Shown: piece after piece, positions 43,803 to 53,596 of the stretch | How the letters are laid out: every line of letters begins with the position of its first letter | How positions within the stretch are numbered: position 1 is the first letter of the stretch | Source: PFJX01 sp040751755 | Lineage (GTDB): Bacteria > Pseudomonadota > Gammaproteobacteria > Burkholderiales > Thiobacillaceae | Length of the DNA: 64,000 nucleotides | Direction: 5' to 3' | Assembly (NCBI GenBank): GCA_040751755.1 | Contig: JBFMHC010000046.1 | Location: 1-64,000 of the forward strand | The notes under the pieces: generated by a model | What the model was told of the DNA's origin: nothing | Seen by the model: only the letters and a program-made list of their open reading frames with translations | Databases searched by the model: none | Position numbers and translations under genes: made by a program

Positions 43803-45472
43803 GGCGTGAGTAAGGTGGGCGCCGGGGCGGCGCGCACCTGGTCGCGGCCGCCGCGCTTCGCGGCGTAGAGGGCCTCGTCGGCGGCGATCAGCAGTTCCGC
43901 GCCGGTGGCGTCGGGATGGTGCGCCGAGCAGGCCAGTCCGACGGAAAGGGTGCGGCCGAATTCCCGACCCTCGTGGCTGAAGCGCAGCGCCGCGAAGCGT
44001 TGCCGGATGTCGTCCAGCAGGGCCTGGGCGTGCGCGGCGTCGCACTCCGGCAGGACCGCCACGAACTCCTCGCCGCCGTAGCGGCCGATGACGTCGGACT
44101 TGCGCAGGCGCTGGCGCAGCAGCACGGCCAGGGAGGAGATGACGAGGTCGCCTGCGGCATGGCCGTAACTGTCGTTCACCGTCTTGAAGTGGTCGATGTC
44201 GAGCATCGCCAGGGTGACGGGCTTGCCGATGCGGCGTGCGCGCGCCGTCTCGGCCTCCGCCGCCTCCTTGATGCTGGCGTGCTTGAGCAGGCCGGTCAGG
44301 CTGTCCTTGCTCACCAGTTCGTCCAGCTGCCGCGCGCGCCCCACGCGTGCGCGCACCGCCGAGACGAGTTGCGCGTCGGAGAGCGGCTTGATGAGGAAGT
44401 CGTCGGCGCCCCGGTTCAGCGCTGCGACCTGGAGTTCCAGGTCGGTCTCCGCGGAGAGGTAGACGATGGGCAGGCCGGTCCATTTGTCGTGCTGGCGGAT
44501 CACCCCTGCGAGGTCCGGGCCGCTGAACGCCGGCATGTGCAGGTCCATGAGCACCAGTTCCGGGCGGAACACGGAGATCCGCTCGACGATGGCCTCGGGC
44601 TGGTCCAGCACCTCGGCCTCCATGCCGGCGCCGAGCAGGACCAGGCGGTAATGCTCGGCCAGGTCGCGGTCGTCGTCGACGATCAGCACGCGCTGCGGCG
44701 CGGCGCGCTGCTGGTTGCGGATCTGTTCCATGCGGTTCACCAGGCGCGGCACGTCCAGTGGCTTGAGGAAGTAGCCCAGCGCGCCCAGTTGCGCCGCGCG
44801 CACGCGCGCGTGGAAGTCGTTGACGGTGGAGATGAACAGCAGGGAGCAGTGCAACGCGCGCAGACGCGGGAGGAGGGCCAGGCGCGTGTCGGCGTCCTCG
44901 CCCTCCTCGTTCAGGGTCACGTCCAGGATCATCAGGTCGGGGCATGCGTCGCGCGCCACCTGTTCCGCGTCGGCGAGGCACGGAAACAGGCGGACCTGGT
45001 AGTTGAAGGACTCCAGCTGTCGCTTCAGTCCCCGCCCGAGCAGGGGATCGTCTTCCACCAGCCAGACCTGTGCCGCCCTTTCGTGTGGCCTCGTGGGGCT
45101 CGGCGACCACGCAGGCACCGGCGATGCGGCCGCCGCCTCTCCCGCGCCCGCCGCAAGCGCGCCGACCTCCGCCGCGAAGGCCGCGCGCGTCGCGGCGTCG
45201 GGCGCCGGTGCCTGCAGCCAGTCCTTGGCGCGCACTTCCAGGGCGCGCGCCCTCGCGCTCAGGCCAGCCAGGCCGAAGGTGCCGCCGGAACCGGCCAGCT
45301 TGTGCAGGCGGTGGTGCAGTTCGCCGATGCCTGCGCGGTCGAGGTCGCCGACGGCCAGCCGGTCTGCCAGGTCCCGCAGGGCCGCGAGCTCGCCCGGCAG
45401 GCGCGTGAGGTAGTCGGCGCGCAGGCGCGCCAGCTGCGCGGCGACGTCCGGCGGCACGATCCGCTCGCTCAC
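43799..45472 (-). CDS. Hpt-REC-REC-GGDEF diguanylate cyclase
   Basis: A 557-residue cytoplasmic signalling protein. An Hpt domain (about residues 10-100) has the phospho-accepting His57 in LHKLAGSGGTFGL. A first receiver follows (about 135-250, VWLVEDDPLLG, Asp in LMILDVTLNEEG), then a second receiver (about 260-375, VLIVDDDRDLA, Asp in LVLMDLHMPAFSG), then a GGDEF domain with DIDHFKTVNDSYGH and RYGGEEF. The RxxD inhibitory site (RKSD) lies five residues before GGEEF. It should make c-di-GMP under phosphorelay control. The GTG at 45472 lies four bases after the CheY-like gene. Confidence 0.92.
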   Translation of the reverse strand: MSERIVPPDVAAQLARLRADYLTRLPGELAALRDLADRLAVGDLDRAGIGELHHRLHKLAGSGGTFGLAGLSARARALEVRAKDWLQAPAPDAATRAAFAAEVGALAAGAGEAAAASPVPAWSPSPTRPHERAAQVWLVEDDPLLGRGLKRQLESFNYQVRLFPCLADAEQVARDACPDLMILDVTLNEEGEDADTRLALLPRLRALHCSLLFISTVNDFHARVRAAQLGALGYFLKPLDVPRLVNRMEQIRNQQRAAPQRVLIVDDDRDLAEHYRLVLLGAGMEAEVLDQPEAIVERISVFRPELVLMDLHMPAFSGPDLAGVIRQHDKWTGLPIVYLSAETDLELQVAALNRGADDFLIKPLSDAQLVSAVRARVGRARQLDELVSKDSLTGLLKHASIKEAAEAETARARRIGKPVTLAMLDIDHFKTVNDSYGHAAGDLVISSLAVLLRQRLRKSDVIGRYGGEEFVAVLPECDAAHAQALLDDIRQRFAALRFSHEGREFGRTLSVGLACSAHHPDATGAELLIAADEALYAAKRGGRDQVRAAPAPTLLTP

Positions 45473-45476
45473 GGTC

Positions 45477-45854
45477 TCACCCGTTCCAGATCGCGCGGAT
45501 CTGGTCGGCGAGCTTCATGGGATCGAAGGGCTTGGCGATCACGTCGCGCGCGCCCAGGGCCTTGTAGTGCGCCACCTCGGGCGGTTGCACCTTGGCGGTC
45601 ATGAAGGCCACCGGCACCTCGGCCAGCGTCGCCTGCCCGCGCAGGGCCTTGAGCGTGCTCGGCCCGTCCATGCCCGGCATCATCACGTCGAGCAGGATCA
45701 GGTCCGGCGCGAACGCGGCCGCCTCGCGCAGGGCCTCCTCGCCGGAGGAGCAGATCTTCACGGTGAAGCCGCCCACCAGCTCCAGCGCCAGCCTGGCCAC
45801 CGCCTGGATGTCCGGTTCGTCCTCGACGTAGAGGATGCGTTGCAGTGTGCCCAT
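45477..45854 (-). CDS. Single-domain response regulator (CheY-like)
   Basis: A 125-residue receiver with YVEDEPDIQ (acidic residues), phospho-acceptor Asp in LILLDVMMPGMDGP, Thr in VAFMTAKVQ and Lys in VIAKPFDPMKL. No output domain. Position between a CHASE kinase and an Hpt-REC-GGDEF protein makes it a likely phosphate shuttle in a relay from kinase to cyclase. Confidence 0.9.
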   Translation of the reverse strand: MGTLQRILYVEDEPDIQAVARLALELVGGFTVKICSSGEEALREAAAFAPDLILLDVMMPGMDGPSTLKALRGQATLAEVPVAFMTAKVQPPEVAHYKALGARDVIAKPFDPMKLADQIRAIWNG

Positions 45855-45902
45855 CGCCTTCTCCTGTTTGTCCCTTAGTCTCGCCGCGCCGCCACCGCGC
45901 CA

Positions 45903-48824
45903 TCAATGCGCATCGTCACACGCCGCCGGGGGCTCCGCATCGTCTTCGACGATGGGCAGGTCGAAGTGGAAGCGGCTGCCTTCGCCTTCCACCGAGTCGA
46001 AGCCGATCCGCCCGCCCATGCGCTGCACCAGCTCGCGCGTGATCGCCAGGCCGAGGCCGGTGCCGCCCTTCTGGCGCGTATCCGAGGCATCCGCCTGGGC
46101 GAACTTCTGGAAGATGCGGGAGCGGAAGGCCTCGGGGATGCCGGTGCCGTGGTCGCTCACGGTCACGCGCACCGTGTCGCCGAGCCGCGCCACCGACAGT
46201 TCGACGACGCCGTCCTCACGGGAGAACTTGATGGCGTTGGAGATCAGGTTGGACAGCACCTGCATGAGGCGCTGGGCATCGACGCGGACCCGCGCGTCCA
46301 GCGGTTCGCCGGCCAGCGCCAGGCCGATTCGGCGCTCCGCGCCATAGGCCTGGTTCGCCTCCAGGGCCTGCAGCACCAGCGGCATCAGCGGCTGCGCGCG
46401 CAGGTCGAAGTGCATCTTGCCGGCGGTGATCTTCTCCATGTCGAGCAGGTCGTTGATCAGCAGCGTCAGGCGCTGGCTGTTCTTGTGCGCGATCTCGATC
46501 ATCTGCCGCGCCTGCCCGGGCAACTGCCCGAGCGCGCCACCCGCGATCAGGCCGAGCGCGCCGGAGATGGCGGTGAGCGGGGTGCGCAGCTCGTGGCTGA
46601 CGGTGGAGACGAACTCGTTCTGCATGCGCTCCACGCGCTTGCGTTCGGTGATGTCGCGCACCATGCCGATGAACAGGGGCCGGTCCTCGTGGCGGATCGC
46701 CGACACCGCCAGCTCCATGGGGAAGGTCTCGCCGTCCTTGCGCCGCCCCGCGACCTCGCGGCCGATGCCGATGATGCGCGCCACGCCGGTGGCCATGTAG
46801 CGATCGAGATAGCCGTCGTGCTCGCTCTGGTAGGGCTCCGGCATGAGCATCTTGACGTTGCGGCCGACCACCTCCTCGGGCGCGTAGCCGAAGATGGACG
46901 CCGCCGCCTTGTTGAAGGAGGCGACGATGCCGCGCGCGTCGATGGTGATGATGCCGTCCACCGTGTTTTCGAGGATGGCCTGGGTGTGGCTCGCCTGGTC
47001 GACGATGGCCTGCTCGGCGCGTTTCAGCTCGGTGATGTCGTAGAACCAGCCCAGCACCGCCGGCTGTCCTTCGTACTCGATCGGCAGGTAGGAGGCGAGG
47101 GTCCACTTCCTGCCTGCGCCGGGGATGTCGAGCTCGATCAGCCGGTCGAAGATCCGCTCGCCCGCGCCGATGCGGCGGACGATGTCGGCATAGTCTTCCG
47201 CGTCGGCGTAGTAGCTGGCCGGGTCGATGCCCTGGACCTCGGGGGCCTCCTGGTTGATCAGTTCGGCGTAGCGGTGGTTGGCGAAGATCACCTCGTGTCC
47301 GCCGGCGCGGGCGATGCGCGCGGCGGTGGGGCTGCTCTCCAGCATGTAGCGCAGGCGTTGTTCGCTTTCGCGCAGCTGCGTCTCCGCCAGTTGCTGCTCG
47401 GTGACGTCGTAGTTCACGCCGATCATGCGCGAGGGGTGGCCGGCGGCGTCGCGCAGCACCTTGGCATAGGCGCGGATGTGGCGGATCTCGCCGTTCTTCC
47501 AGACGATGCGGAAGATGGTGTCGAAGGGCGCGTCGCCGCGCTTGCTCGCGGCCTGCAGGGCGGCGATCGCGTCGATGTCGTCCGCGTGCAGGCGTGCGCG
47601 CCAGGATTCGTAGTAGCCGGTGAACTCGCCGGGCTCCATCTGGTAGATGCGGTGCATCTGCGCGTCCCAGTGCAGGCGCCCGGTCTCCAGGTCGAACTCC
47701 CAGACGCCGATGCCGGCGGCGTCCGCCGCCAGTTCGAAGCGCTCGTTGAGGCCGCTCAGGCGCGCCTCGTTCTCGCGGATCTGCGCGGTCATCTCGTCGG
47801 CCAGCGCGCGTGCCCGCGCGTGCCGGGTGGAGAGCGAGGCGGTGAGGCCGAACAGCGACAGGCTGATGCCGATGCCCAGCGCCAGGATCAGCCATTCGCG
47901 CTGGCTGCTGAACTGCGCCTCGAACTCCGGGCGGCTGGCGAGGCCCACCACCCAGCTCTCGCCATAGGCGCTGATCCGTTTGCTGGAGGTGAAGCGGGGC
48001 TGGAAGCCCGCGGGCAGTGGGCGCGCCTCGCGCGAGTCGTGCATCGGCTGCGCCGTCTCGATGCCGCTGCCGGCGTGGATGACGAAGTCGATGCTGCTGT
48101 TGCGCTCGCCGAGTATGCCCCGCATCAGGTCGTCCATGCGGTAGGGGCTGTAGACGAAGCCGCGCAGGGCGCGCCAGCGCTCAGCCACCGTGGCGAGCGG
48201 CAGGCCGGGGCGGTACACCGGCACGTACATGAGGAAGCCGGCCTGCGGCCTGCCGTGCGTCTCCTGCAACAGCTTCACCTTGCCGGTGATGGCGGTGGTG
48301 GCGCGGTCCACCGCCCGGTTCATGGCCTTGCGGCGCGTCGCCTCGGAGAACATGTCATAGCCGAAGGCGGCGAGGTTGCGGCCGGCGAAGGGTTCCAGGT
48401 AGACGATGGAGGTATACAGCTCGCGTCTGCCGGCGGGCTTGACCGTGTAGTCGGGGAAGCCCGCCGCGCGCATGGCGGCGATGTGCGCCTCGAGTTCGTG
48501 CGGCCGGATCAGCGTGCTGAAGCCGACGCCCTGGATGCCCGGGTGGTTCACCTTCAGCCGCAGGCGTGCCACGTAGGCGTGCCAGGCGGCGCGCGAGACC
48601 TCGCCGCCCGCGTCGAACAGGCCGGCGCCGCCGAGCAGGATCTGTTCGTGCTGGTACAGGCGCTGCTCGATGGCGCCGAGGATCTCGCGCGCCTGCAGGT
48701 CGAACTGGCCGCGCGCATGCTCGGTCGCCTGCTCGCGCAGGGTATGCCAGACGAACAGGGCCGGCAGCAGGCCGGCGGCCAGCACCAGCCAGGCGATTCG
48801 CCCGGGGGCGTGGGGGCCGGTCAT
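45903..48824 (-). CDS. CHASE-PAS sensor histidine kinase
   Basis: A 973-residue kinase. TM1 lies near residues 8-25; a periplasmic CHASE domain (about 65-300) has GIQGVGFSTLI and YTSIVYLEPFAGRNLAAFGYD; TM2 lies near 310-330. Three PAS domains follow (about 355-735), one with SIFGYAPEEVVGRNVKMLMP. HisKA has FVSTVSHELRTPLTAI and the ATPase domain has VLSNLISNAIKFSR, VSDHGTGIPEAF and GTGLGLAITRELVQ. CHASE domains sense small ligands. It has no own receiver; the CheY-like gene 48 bases downstream is the likely partner. Confidence 0.92.
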   Translation of the reverse strand: MTGPHAPGRIAWLVLAAGLLPALFVWHTLREQATEHARGQFDLQAREILGAIEQRLYQHEQILLGGAGLFDAGGEVSRAAWHAYVARLRLKVNHPGIQGVGFSTLIRPHELEAHIAAMRAAGFPDYTVKPAGRRELYTSIVYLEPFAGRNLAAFGYDMFSEATRRKAMNRAVDRATTAITGKVKLLQETHGRPQAGFLMYVPVYRPGLPLATVAERWRALRGFVYSPYRMDDLMRGILGERNSSIDFVIHAGSGIETAQPMHDSREARPLPAGFQPRFTSSKRISAYGESWVVGLASRPEFEAQFSSQREWLILALGIGISLSLFGLTASLSTRHARARALADEMTAQIRENEARLSGLNERFELAADAAGIGVWEFDLETGRLHWDAQMHRIYQMEPGEFTGYYESWRARLHADDIDAIAALQAASKRGDAPFDTIFRIVWKNGEIRHIRAYAKVLRDAAGHPSRMIGVNYDVTEQQLAETQLRESEQRLRYMLESSPTAARIARAGGHEVIFANHRYAELINQEAPEVQGIDPASYYADAEDYADIVRRIGAGERIFDRLIELDIPGAGRKWTLASYLPIEYEGQPAVLGWFYDITELKRAEQAIVDQASHTQAILENTVDGIITIDARGIVASFNKAAASIFGYAPEEVVGRNVKMLMPEPYQSEHDGYLDRYMATGVARIIGIGREVAGRRKDGETFPMELAVSAIRHEDRPLFIGMVRDITERKRVERMQNEFVSTVSHELRTPLTAISGALGLIAGGALGQLPGQARQMIEIAHKNSQRLTLLINDLLDMEKITAGKMHFDLRAQPLMPLVLQALEANQAYGAERRIGLALAGEPLDARVRVDAQRLMQVLSNLISNAIKFSREDGVVELSVARLGDTVRVTVSDHGTGIPEAFRSRIFQKFAQADASDTRQKGGTGLGLAITRELVQRMGGRIGFDSVEGEGSRFHFDLPIVEDDAEPPAACDDAH

Positions 48825-48879
48825 CGGCGGACCTTCTCGAGGTGGCGTGCGCGTATCACTTGCCTGGGCCGCGCCGCGC

Positions 48880-49944
48880 TCATGCCTCCTCGTCGGCGAA
48901 GCGCTCGCGGATGCGCAGGATGCCCGAGAGCTCCTGCAGGAAGACGTCCACCAGCACGGGGTCGAAGTGCTTGCCGCGGTTCTCCTTGATCAGCGCCACC
49001 GCGTCCTCGACGCTCCAGGCCTTCTTGTACGGGCGCACCGAGGTGAGGGCGTCGAACACGTCGGCGAGGGCGGCGATGCGCCCGGCCTGCGGGATCGCCT
49101 CGCCCGCCAGGCCGTTCGGGTAGCCGCTGCCGTCCCACTTCTCGTGGTGCGTGAGGGCGATCTCGCGCGCCATGCGCATGAGGTCGGAGTCGTAGCCCTC
49201 CAGCAGCTTGCCGCCGATGCTCGCGTGGGTCTTCATGATCTCCCATTCGTGCGGCTCGAAGCGGCCGGGCTTGAGCAGGATCGCGTCGGGGATGCCGATC
49301 TTGCCGATGTCGTGCATCGGGCTGGCGTTGAGGAGCAGGTCGCAGTCGTCGTCGCTCCAGCCGATGGCGCGTGCCATCAGGGCGCAGGTGTGGCTCATGC
49401 GCAGGATGTGGCTGCCCGTCTCCTCGTCGCGGTATTCCGCCGCCATGCCCAGACGCTGCACCACCTGCAGGCGGGTGCGGCGCAGCTCCTCGGTGCGCGC
49501 GCGCACCATGGCATCGAGCACCGCGTTCTGGTTGTGCAGCAGGCGGTGCGCGAGCTGCGCGTCGAGCAGGTTGCGCACGCGCATGAGCAGCTCGTTGCGG
49601 TCGAACGGCTTGGTGACGAAGTCGCGCGCGCCGGCGGACAGGGCGCGCAGCAGGTAATCCTTGCCGTGCTGCGCGGTGAGGATGAGGATGGGCGGCAGCA
49701 GGGGGTCGCCCAGCGCCTTGAGCTGCTCCATCACCTGGTAGCCGTCCAGGTAGGGCATGTTGATGTCGAGCAGGATCAGGTCGGGACGCGCCTCGTGGTA
49801 GCGGCCCAGCACTTCGCGCGGGTCCTCCACCAGCACCAGGCCCTGGTAGCCCTGGCCGCGCAGCATCTTGTCGAGCAGCCTGAGGTTGGCCGGCTCGTCG
49901 TCGACGATGAGGATGCGTTCCATGACCGGGGTGTCTGTACTCAT
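48880..49944 (-). CDS. REC-HD-GYP c-di-GMP phosphodiesterase
   Basis: A 354-residue response regulator. The receiver (about residues 9-125) has LIVDDEPANLR, Asp in LILLDINMPYLDG and Lys in FVTKPFDRNELL. The HD-GYP domain has the expected metal residues in SPMHDIGKIGIPDAILLKPG, HHEKWDGSGYPNGLAGEAIP and VFDALTSVRPYK. It should break down c-di-GMP when phosphorylated, opposite to the GGDEF gene downstream. The ATG at 49944 overlaps the stop of the hybrid kinase by four bases; a start at 49923 is also possible. Confidence 0.92.
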   Translation of the reverse strand: MSTDTPVMERILIVDDEPANLRLLDKMLRGQGYQGLVLVEDPREVLGRYHEARPDLILLDINMPYLDGYQVMEQLKALGDPLLPPILILTAQHGKDYLLRALSAGARDFVTKPFDRNELLMRVRNLLDAQLAHRLLHNQNAVLDAMVRARTEELRRTRLQVVQRLGMAAEYRDEETGSHILRMSHTCALMARAIGWSDDDCDLLLNASPMHDIGKIGIPDAILLKPGRFEPHEWEIMKTHASIGGKLLEGYDSDLMRMAREIALTHHEKWDGSGYPNGLAGEAIPQAGRIAALADVFDALTSVRPYKKAWSVEDAVALIKENRGKHFDPVLVDVFLQELSGILRIRERFADEEA

Positions 49945-52691
49945 GCCTTGGCCTCTTCTTGGTCCTTCAGGAAATGATCGATGGTTTTCAGGAACACGCC
50001 AATATCCAGCGGCTTGGTCAGGTAGTCGTCGAAGCCCGCTTCCATGGCGCGCCTGACATCGCGCGTCATCGCGTTGGCGCTCACCGCGATCACCGGGATG
50101 TCGCGGGTGGCCGGCGATTCGCGCAGCCGGCGCAGGGCCTCGTAGCCATCCAGGTCGGGCAGGTTGATGTCGAGCAGGATCAGGTCCGGCCGCTCGCGCA
50201 CGGCGATCGCCAGGCCGTCCTCGGCGTTGCCGGCATCCAGCATGCGCAGGCCGGCGCGCTTGGCGACGATCTTGTGCGCGAGGCGCAGGTTGGCGGGGTT
50301 GTCCTCGACGTACAGCAGGGTGCACAGCCTTTCCTGCCCGGCCACCGGCATCTCGCGGTGGTGCTGCGGCGCGGGCGGTTCGGGGGGCGCATGGTCGGCC
50401 ACGGGCAGCTCGAACCAGAAGGTGCTGCCCTCGCCCGGCACGCTCTCGACGCCGATCGCGCCGTCCATGGCCTCGACCAGTTTCTTCGCCAGCGCCAGGC
50501 CGATGCCCGTGCCTTCCACGCCCGCGTAGGCGCCTTCCAGGCGCTCGAACGGCCTGAACAGGCGCGGCAGGGCCTCGGCGGCGATGCCGATGCCGGTGTC
50601 GCGCACCTCGACGCGCACGCGCTGGCCGCTGCCCGGCGCGCAGGCCACCTCGATGGTCCCGCCCTCGCGGTTGTACTTCACCGCGTTGGAGAGGAGATTG
50701 AGCAGCACCTCCTTGAGGCGCGTGCGATCCGCCAGCACGCCGCAGTCGGTGGTGACGCGCCTGGCGATGGAGAGGTTGCGCCGCGCCGCGAGCGGCTGGA
50801 TCTGCATCAGGCAGGCCTCGACCATGGCGGCGAGGGGGACCGTCTCCAGGCTCACCTCCAGGCGGCCGCTCTCGATGCGGCTCAGGTCCAGGACCTCGTT
50901 CACCAGCTCCAGCAGGTGCTCGCCGGCGTGCAGGATCTCGCGCGTGTTATCGACCTGCTCCGCGTTCCCGGAGCGTTCCAGTTCGTGTTCCAGCAGCTGG
51001 CCGAAGCCGAGGATGGCGTTCAGCGGCGTGCGCAGTTCGTGGCTCATGCGCGAGAGGAATTCGGACTTGGCGGCGTTGGCGCGTTCCGCCTCGTCCCGCG
51101 AGGCGCGGAGCTCGGCGGTGCGCTCGCCCACGCGCGCCTCCAGCGATTCGTTGAGCGCCTTCAGCTCGCTTTCGCTGCGCCGCACCGCCTCGAAGGCGCG
51201 GATCCGCTCCGAGATGTCGCGGCCGACGCCGGCGACGCCGATGACCCGGCCCTTGGGGTCGAACACGCGCACGCCGTTGTAGTGGTACCACACCGGGCCA
51301 TCGCGCGTGATCAGGCGTGCCTCGACCTCGCCGTAGCCCTCGGCGAAGACCGATGCGATCGCCGCCTGCACCGCGGCACGGTCCTCGGGGACGAAGAAGT
51401 CGCTGCCGGGCCTGCCCAGCAGGACCTCCGGCGCGAGGCCGGTGGTCTGCTCCACCTGGCGGTTCCACCAGGTCATGCGGCCCGTCTCGTCGAGCATGTA
51501 GAGGTTGTCGTGCACGGCCTGCGTCACCGCCTGGTTCTCGCCGTAGGCGTGCCGCAGTTCCTCCTCCAGCTGCCGCCGCTCGGTGACGTCGATCATGCTG
51601 CCGAGCATGCGCAGCGGTTCGCCGTTGGTGTCCCGCGCCACCACGTCGCCGCGGTCCTGCACCCAGATCAGGTGCCCGTCCGCGTGCCGCATGCGGTGCT
51701 CGCTCCAGTACCTGCGCTTGCCGGCGAGGCAGGCGTCGATGCGGCCGCGCACCGTCTCGCGGTCCTCCTCGTGCACCAGGGAGATGAAGAAGTCGAGCGG
51801 GTGCGAGATATATTCCCTGCCGAGGCCGAGGATCGCGCACCAGCTGGGGTTGTGGCCGACCTTGCCGCTGCCCAGGTCCCAGTCCCAGATGCCCTCGCCG
51901 GTGACCGCCATGACCTGGGAGAGGCGCGATTCGCTTTGCGCCAGGGCGTCGCGCGAGGCGAGGGTCTCCTGCTCCTGGCGCGCGAGCGTGCCGAGCATGT
52001 CGTTGAAGCGGTGCGCCAGCTGCGCCGCCTCGTCCTCGCCGGCCAGGTCCGCGCGCACGTGGCGCTGCCCGGCCTGCACCGCGTCGGCGGTGGCGCGGAT
52101 GACGTCCAGGCGCCGCGTCAGGCGCCGCGCCGCGAGCGTCGCCAGCAGCGCGGCGAGGGCGACCGCCGCGAGGGCGTAGGCGATGCCGTTGCGTTCGATC
52201 ACGGCGAGCTGCGCGGCGATGGATTCCTGGCCGAGGCCGATGCGCACCCAGCCGATGTGCTTGCCGGCGAGCCGTATCGGTTCGGCGATGTCGACCATCG
52301 CCGCGTCGTGGCCGAGCATGGTGCGCACCGGCTGCCGCGGCAGGTCGGTGAGGTAGAGGCCGCGGCGCGAGGCCTCGCTGTGCGCGAGCACCTGCCCGTG
52401 GATGTCGAGGACGATGGCGTGCTGCAGGTCGGGATAACGCGCCAGGCCGTTGATGATCTCCTGCAGGCCGCTGTAGTCGCGCGCCGCCACCCACACCGCC
52501 GACGAGGTGGCGATGCCCTCGGCGAGCGCGTCGGCGTGCAGCGTCTGCTGCGCCAGCGCGGCATCCTGCTGGCGCCGCGTCAGGTCCCAGACGAAGGCGG
52601 ACATCATGCCGCCCACCACCAGGACCATGCCGGCCACCAGCTGGCGCCGCAGGGTGCCGGCGAACAGGCGGGTCACGGACTCGATCCTCAT
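49941..52691 (-). CDS. Hybrid sensor histidine kinase with PAS domains and receiver
   Basis: A 916-residue kinase with TM1 at about residues 16-36, a periplasmic region of about 130 residues, TM2 at about 170-190, and HAMP. Two PAS domains follow (about 265-515, one with GIWDWDLGSGKVGHNPSW). HisKA has EFLSRMSHELRTPLNAILGF and the ATPase domain has LLNLLSNAVKYNREGG, DTGIGIA and GTGIGLALAKKLV. A C-terminal receiver (about 795-910) has YVEDNPANLRL and Asp in LILLDINLPDLDGY. Its start overlaps the PhnD-like gene stop by four bases, so the binding protein may present ligand to its periplasmic domain. Confidence 0.92.
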   Translation of the reverse strand: MRIESVTRLFAGTLRRQLVAGMVLVVGGMMSAFVWDLTRRQQDAALAQQTLHADALAEGIATSSAVWVAARDYSGLQEIINGLARYPDLQHAIVLDIHGQVLAHSEASRRGLYLTDLPRQPVRTMLGHDAAMVDIAEPIRLAGKHIGWVRIGLGQESIAAQLAVIERNGIAYALAAVALAALLATLAARRLTRRLDVIRATADAVQAGQRHVRADLAGEDEAAQLAHRFNDMLGTLARQEQETLASRDALAQSESRLSQVMAVTGEGIWDWDLGSGKVGHNPSWCAILGLGREYISHPLDFFISLVHEEDRETVRGRIDACLAGKRRYWSEHRMRHADGHLIWVQDRGDVVARDTNGEPLRMLGSMIDVTERRQLEEELRHAYGENQAVTQAVHDNLYMLDETGRMTWWNRQVEQTTGLAPEVLLGRPGSDFFVPEDRAAVQAAIASVFAEGYGEVEARLITRDGPVWYHYNGVRVFDPKGRVIGVAGVGRDISERIRAFEAVRRSESELKALNESLEARVGERTAELRASRDEAERANAAKSEFLSRMSHELRTPLNAILGFGQLLEHELERSGNAEQVDNTREILHAGEHLLELVNEVLDLSRIESGRLEVSLETVPLAAMVEACLMQIQPLAARRNLSIARRVTTDCGVLADRTRLKEVLLNLLSNAVKYNREGGTIEVACAPGSGQRVRVEVRDTGIGIAAEALPRLFRPFERLEGAYAGVEGTGIGLALAKKLVEAMDGAIGVESVPGEGSTFWFELPVADHAPPEPPAPQHHREMPVAGQERLCTLLYVEDNPANLRLAHKIVAKRAGLRMLDAGNAEDGLAIAVRERPDLILLDINLPDLDGYEALRRLRESPATRDIPVIAVSANAMTRDVRRAMEAGFDDYLTKPLDIGVFLKTIDHFLKDQEEAKA

Positions 52692-53596
52692 GGCTGCTCC
52701 ACCGGGCGCACCTCGCGCTCGAAGCGTTCGATGTAGACGCGCACTGCGTCGTAGTGGGCGTCGTTCGCGGCATGGAAGCGCGCCGTCTCCATGCCGGCGA
52801 GGATGGCCCGGCCCTCGGCGCTCGCGGGCAGGGCGAGCAGCGTCCCGCGCACCTGTTCGCGCAGTCGCGCGGGCACGTCGTCGCGTGCCATCACCGAGTT
52901 GTTGAGCAGCGGTTCCGTCTCCCACGCGAGCCGCAGCTCGGCGGCCTCCTCGGGGTGCTCCTTCTGGAACAGGCGCCAGGGCGGTGGCCAGGTGGCGCCG
53001 GCGGCGGATTTGCCGAGGTAGACGTTCATGATCGAGGAGGCCTGGGAGCCGACATAGTGGTTGCGGATGTCGTGGTTCACGTCGATGCCGTGCGTGTGCA
53101 GGTAGTACTGCGGCATGATCGACGCGGCCAGGGCGGTGTGCGAGGGGTAGCTCACCACCTTGCCCCTGAGGTCGGCGGGCGTCTCGATGCCGCTGTCCTT
53201 GCGCACCAGGAAGATGCCCTTGAAGTCCTCGGCGTCGCCCGCCATGGCGATGACGTGGTAGCCGGCCTTGATCGCCTCCAGGGTCTGCCAGGGATTGGGC
53301 AGCAGGAAGGCCGGTTCGCGCGCGCGGAACTTGCGTTCATAGGCCTGGTAGTCGCGCGAGGCCTCGAGCTCGAAGCGCACGCCCTGGATCCGCTGGTTGA
53401 GATGGTCGACCAGGGGCTGGTAGGCCTCGCTGAGCTTCTGCGGGTTGTGCAGCGGATGCACGGCGAGGCGGTAGGTCGGCGGTTCGTCGGTCGCCGGCGT
53501 GGTGCTGTAGCGCAGGGGCTCGGCCTTGTCCGGCGTCCGCTCGCATGCGGCCAGTAGGCCGGCGAAGACCAGGCAGGCGAGGGCCAGTCGTCTCAT
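52688..53596 (-). CDS. PhnD-like periplasmic binding protein, lipoprotein signal
   Basis: A 302-residue periplasmic binding protein of the PhnD/phosphate-phosphonate type. The signal is LACLVFAGLLAACERTP with a lipobox cysteine. Typical segments are LAVHPLHNPQKLSEAYQPLV, EPAFLLPNPWQTLEAIKAGY, VRKDSGIETPADLRGKVVSY and the C-terminal FHAANDAHYDAVRVYIERF. Such proteins usually serve ABC transporters, but no permease or ATPase gene is present; both neighbours are sensor kinases. The ATG overlaps the upstream receiver frame by four bases. This frame is also the extension of the upstream kinase frame (see 54002). Confidence 0.9.
   Translation of the reverse strand: MRRLALACLVFAGLLAACERTPDKAEPLRYSTTPATDEPPTYRLAVHPLHNPQKLSEAYQPLVDHLNQRIQGVRFELEASRDYQAYERKFRAREPAFLLPNPWQTLEAIKAGYHVIAMAGDAEDFKGIFLVRKDSGIETPADLRGKVVSYPSHTALAASIMPQYYLHTHGIDVNHDIRNHYVGSQASSIMNVYLGKSAAGATWPPPWRLFQKEHPEEAAELRLAWETEPLLNNSVMARDDVPARLREQVRGTLLALPASAEGRAILAGMETARFHAANDAHYDAVRVYIERFEREVRPVEQP

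Noticed and set aside
45906..48989. A 1027-codon ORF on the plus strand, and similar ones at 1239-2702, 12683-14323, 53801-57448 and 59842-63453
   Set aside because: They are antisense frames of long GC-rich genes, with typical His/Arg/Ala/Gly-rich nonsense and no domain. The minus-strand proteins are clear kinases, receptor and enzyme.
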